From Verrucomicrobia bacterium LW23 (GTDB lineage Bacteria > Verrucomicrobiota > Verrucomicrobiia > Methylacidiphilales > UBA1321): a DNA stretch of 64,000 nucleotides. Made by a program: the position numbers and the translations under genes. Shown here in pieces: positions 63,167-64,000 of the stretch. Every line of letters begins with the position of its first letter. Position 1 is the first letter of the stretch. The stretch lies in the NCBI GenBank assembly GCA_003054695.1, contig QAZA01000050.1:62001-126000 (forward strand). Direction: 5' to 3'. The notes under the pieces were generated by a model. The model did no database searches. It was not told where the DNA came from and saw only the letters and a list, made by a program, of their open reading frames with translations.

Positions 63167-63757
63167 TTACAGTAATCCATCCAGCGCCATATTCAGCTTC
63201 AGAACGTTCACGCCCGGCCGGCCGAGCACGCCGAACAACGTGCCGTCGTCGGTGTTGGCGCTGATGAGTCCCCTCACCTGATCCTCAGTGAGGTTGCGGG
63301 CGCGGGCCACGCGCGGCGCCTGCAGCTCCGCATTGGCCATGCTGATGTGAGGATCCAGGCCGCTGCCGGAGGCCGTCACGGCGTCGGCGGGAATCCGCGC
63401 GTCGGCGGCCAGGCCGTTGGCTTTGCGGTACGCCGCCACGCGATCGCGGATCTGATCCGCCAGCTTTTGCGACGTGGGGCCGAGGTTGGAGCCGCCGGAG
63501 CCGGCGGCATCGTACCCGCTGGCACCGGCGGCGCTGGGGCGGGGGTGAAAGTATTGCTCGCCGGAGAAGTTCTGCCCCAGGAGGGAGGAACCGCGGATCG
63601 TCCCGGACTTGTCGACGATAAGGCTGCCATTGGCCTTGTCCGCAAACACGGCCTGGCCAATCGCCCATATTGCCAGGGGGTACACGCCGCACAGCAGTAC
63701 GGCAAAGACAAACGTAACGGCCAGCGCGGCACGGGTTTGGAGGAGTAGCGTTTTCAT
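63167..63757 (-). CDS. kdpC: KdpC subunit of K+-transporting ATPase
   Basis: 196 residues. An N-terminal membrane helix (LAVTFVFAVLLCGVYPLAIWAIGQ) anchors a periplasmic domain with SSLLGQNFSGEQYFHPRPSA and SGSGLDPHIS, invariant in KdpC. KdpC stabilises the KdpFABC complex and assists ATP binding. It is followed by kdpD at 35 bp and preceded by kdpB. Confidence 0.95.
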   Translation of the reverse strand: MKTLLLQTRAALAVTFVFAVLLCGVYPLAIWAIGQAVFADKANGSLIVDKSGTIRGSSLLGQNFSGEQYFHPRPSAAGASGYDAAGSGGSNLGPTSQKLADQIRDRVAAYRKANGLAADARIPADAVTASGSGLDPHISMANAELQAPRVARARNLTEDQVRGLISANTDDGTLFGVLGRPGVNVLKLNMALDGLL

Positions 63758-63845
63758 AGGAAGTCAGATGTCGGATTTCGATGTGAGAGGTCCGTTCGGG
63801 AATCAGGGAAGTTCCGGAAATCAGGTAAGTACAAGGAAGCGCGCG

Positions 63846-64000
63846 TTACACCAGCCCCAGCGCCACAATGGCCATGTCGATTGCCTTGATGCCGAGGAAC
63901 GGCAGGATCAGGCCGCCAAGGCCGAAGATCAGCAGATTGCGCTGCAGCACCGCCACGGCACCCAGCGGCCGGTACTGCACACCGCGCAACGCCAGGGGAA
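63846..64000 (-). CDS. kdpB: KdpB subunit of K+-transporting ATPase (C-terminal fragment)
   Basis: Reading the minus strand from the window edge gives [20 protein letters not shown], then [20 protein letters not shown] and MAIVALGLV followed by TAA at 63846-63848. This is the conserved C-terminus of KdpB, the P-type ATPase subunit that drives K+ uptake through KdpA. The gene is cut by the right edge of the window, so its catalytic motifs cannot be inspected. The order kdpB-kdpC-kdpD-kdpE on one strand indicates a single operon. Confidence 0.93.
   Translation of the reverse strand, partial: PLALRGVQYRPLGAVAVLQRNLLIFGLGGLILPFLGIKAIDMAIVALGLV

Noticed and set aside
60751-63264. 837-codon open frame opposite kdpD
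   Set aside because: Same cause: third-position GC bias of kdpD. The translation is His/Gln/Arg-rich without motifs, and kdpD has all kinase boxes.

Overview
The window looks like chromosomal DNA from a free-living, GC-rich member of the Verrucomicrobiota, probably close to Opitutales. This is inferred from gene style: LacI regulators with the Opitutaceae-type DNA-binding region, SD-poor pyrimidine-rich gene starts, GYF/RDD and B-box-like zinc-finger membrane proteins, secreted glycosidases, and a full Kdp system. No rRNA, tRNA, CRISPR array, insertion sequence, integrase or prophage was recognised, so this is core plus accessory chromosome rather than a mobile element.

Layout. 0-2.4 kb (minus): a three-gene operon with a STM4011-like radical SAM enzyme and a protein resembling the bpX6 component of MoxR-vWA-beta-propeller systems, next to a REP-like palindrome. 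2.6-7.7 kb: a zinc-ribbon protein, an orphan CheW, ileS, and a protein with a basic histone-H1-like tail. 7.8-12.6 kb: L-arabinose utilisation (LacI repressor divergent from araB-araA, with a perfect 21-bp palindrome between them). 12.7-22.4 kb: nucleoside hydrolase-like protein, HIT protein, Na/Pi cotransporter, a receptor-like membrane protein, glycosyltransferase, a yqjD/yqjE/yqjK-like trio, pfkA and galE. 22.4-25 kb: an RNA ligase of the RLIG1/DUF5565 type and a 278-residue protein of unknown family, each behind a long non-coding stretch. 25-31 kb: three zinc-ribbon/GYF/RDD-type membrane proteins and a 971-residue secreted glycosidase. 31-42 kb: M20 peptidase, secreted protein, tsaB, serine hydrolase, a TerB/FHA/ABCG transporter, bioF and an APC permease.

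42.8-51.8 kb is the most unusual part. Two related P1B-like P-type ATPases lie about 2 kb apart. One has every catalytic motif intact. The other keeps the scaffold but has lost all four catalytic motifs. Between and around them are glycine-rich membrane proteins with charged or Ala/Lys-rich tails, a small basic protein, an ExoD-like protein, a YezD-like and an SRPBCC protein. The set resembles, without proving, a metal-storage membrane compartment cluster of the ferrosome type.

52-59.7 kb: a lipoprotein, a zinc-finger membrane protein and a carbohydrate catabolic group (beta-propeller glycosidase, sialidase-like protein, APH-fold kinase, HpcH/HpaI aldolase) with a regulator that fuses a GntR-type FCD sensor domain to an AraC DNA-binding domain. 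59.7-64 kb (minus): kdpB (partial)-kdpC-kdpD-kdpE, high-affinity potassium uptake and its two-component control; kdpA lies beyond the right edge.
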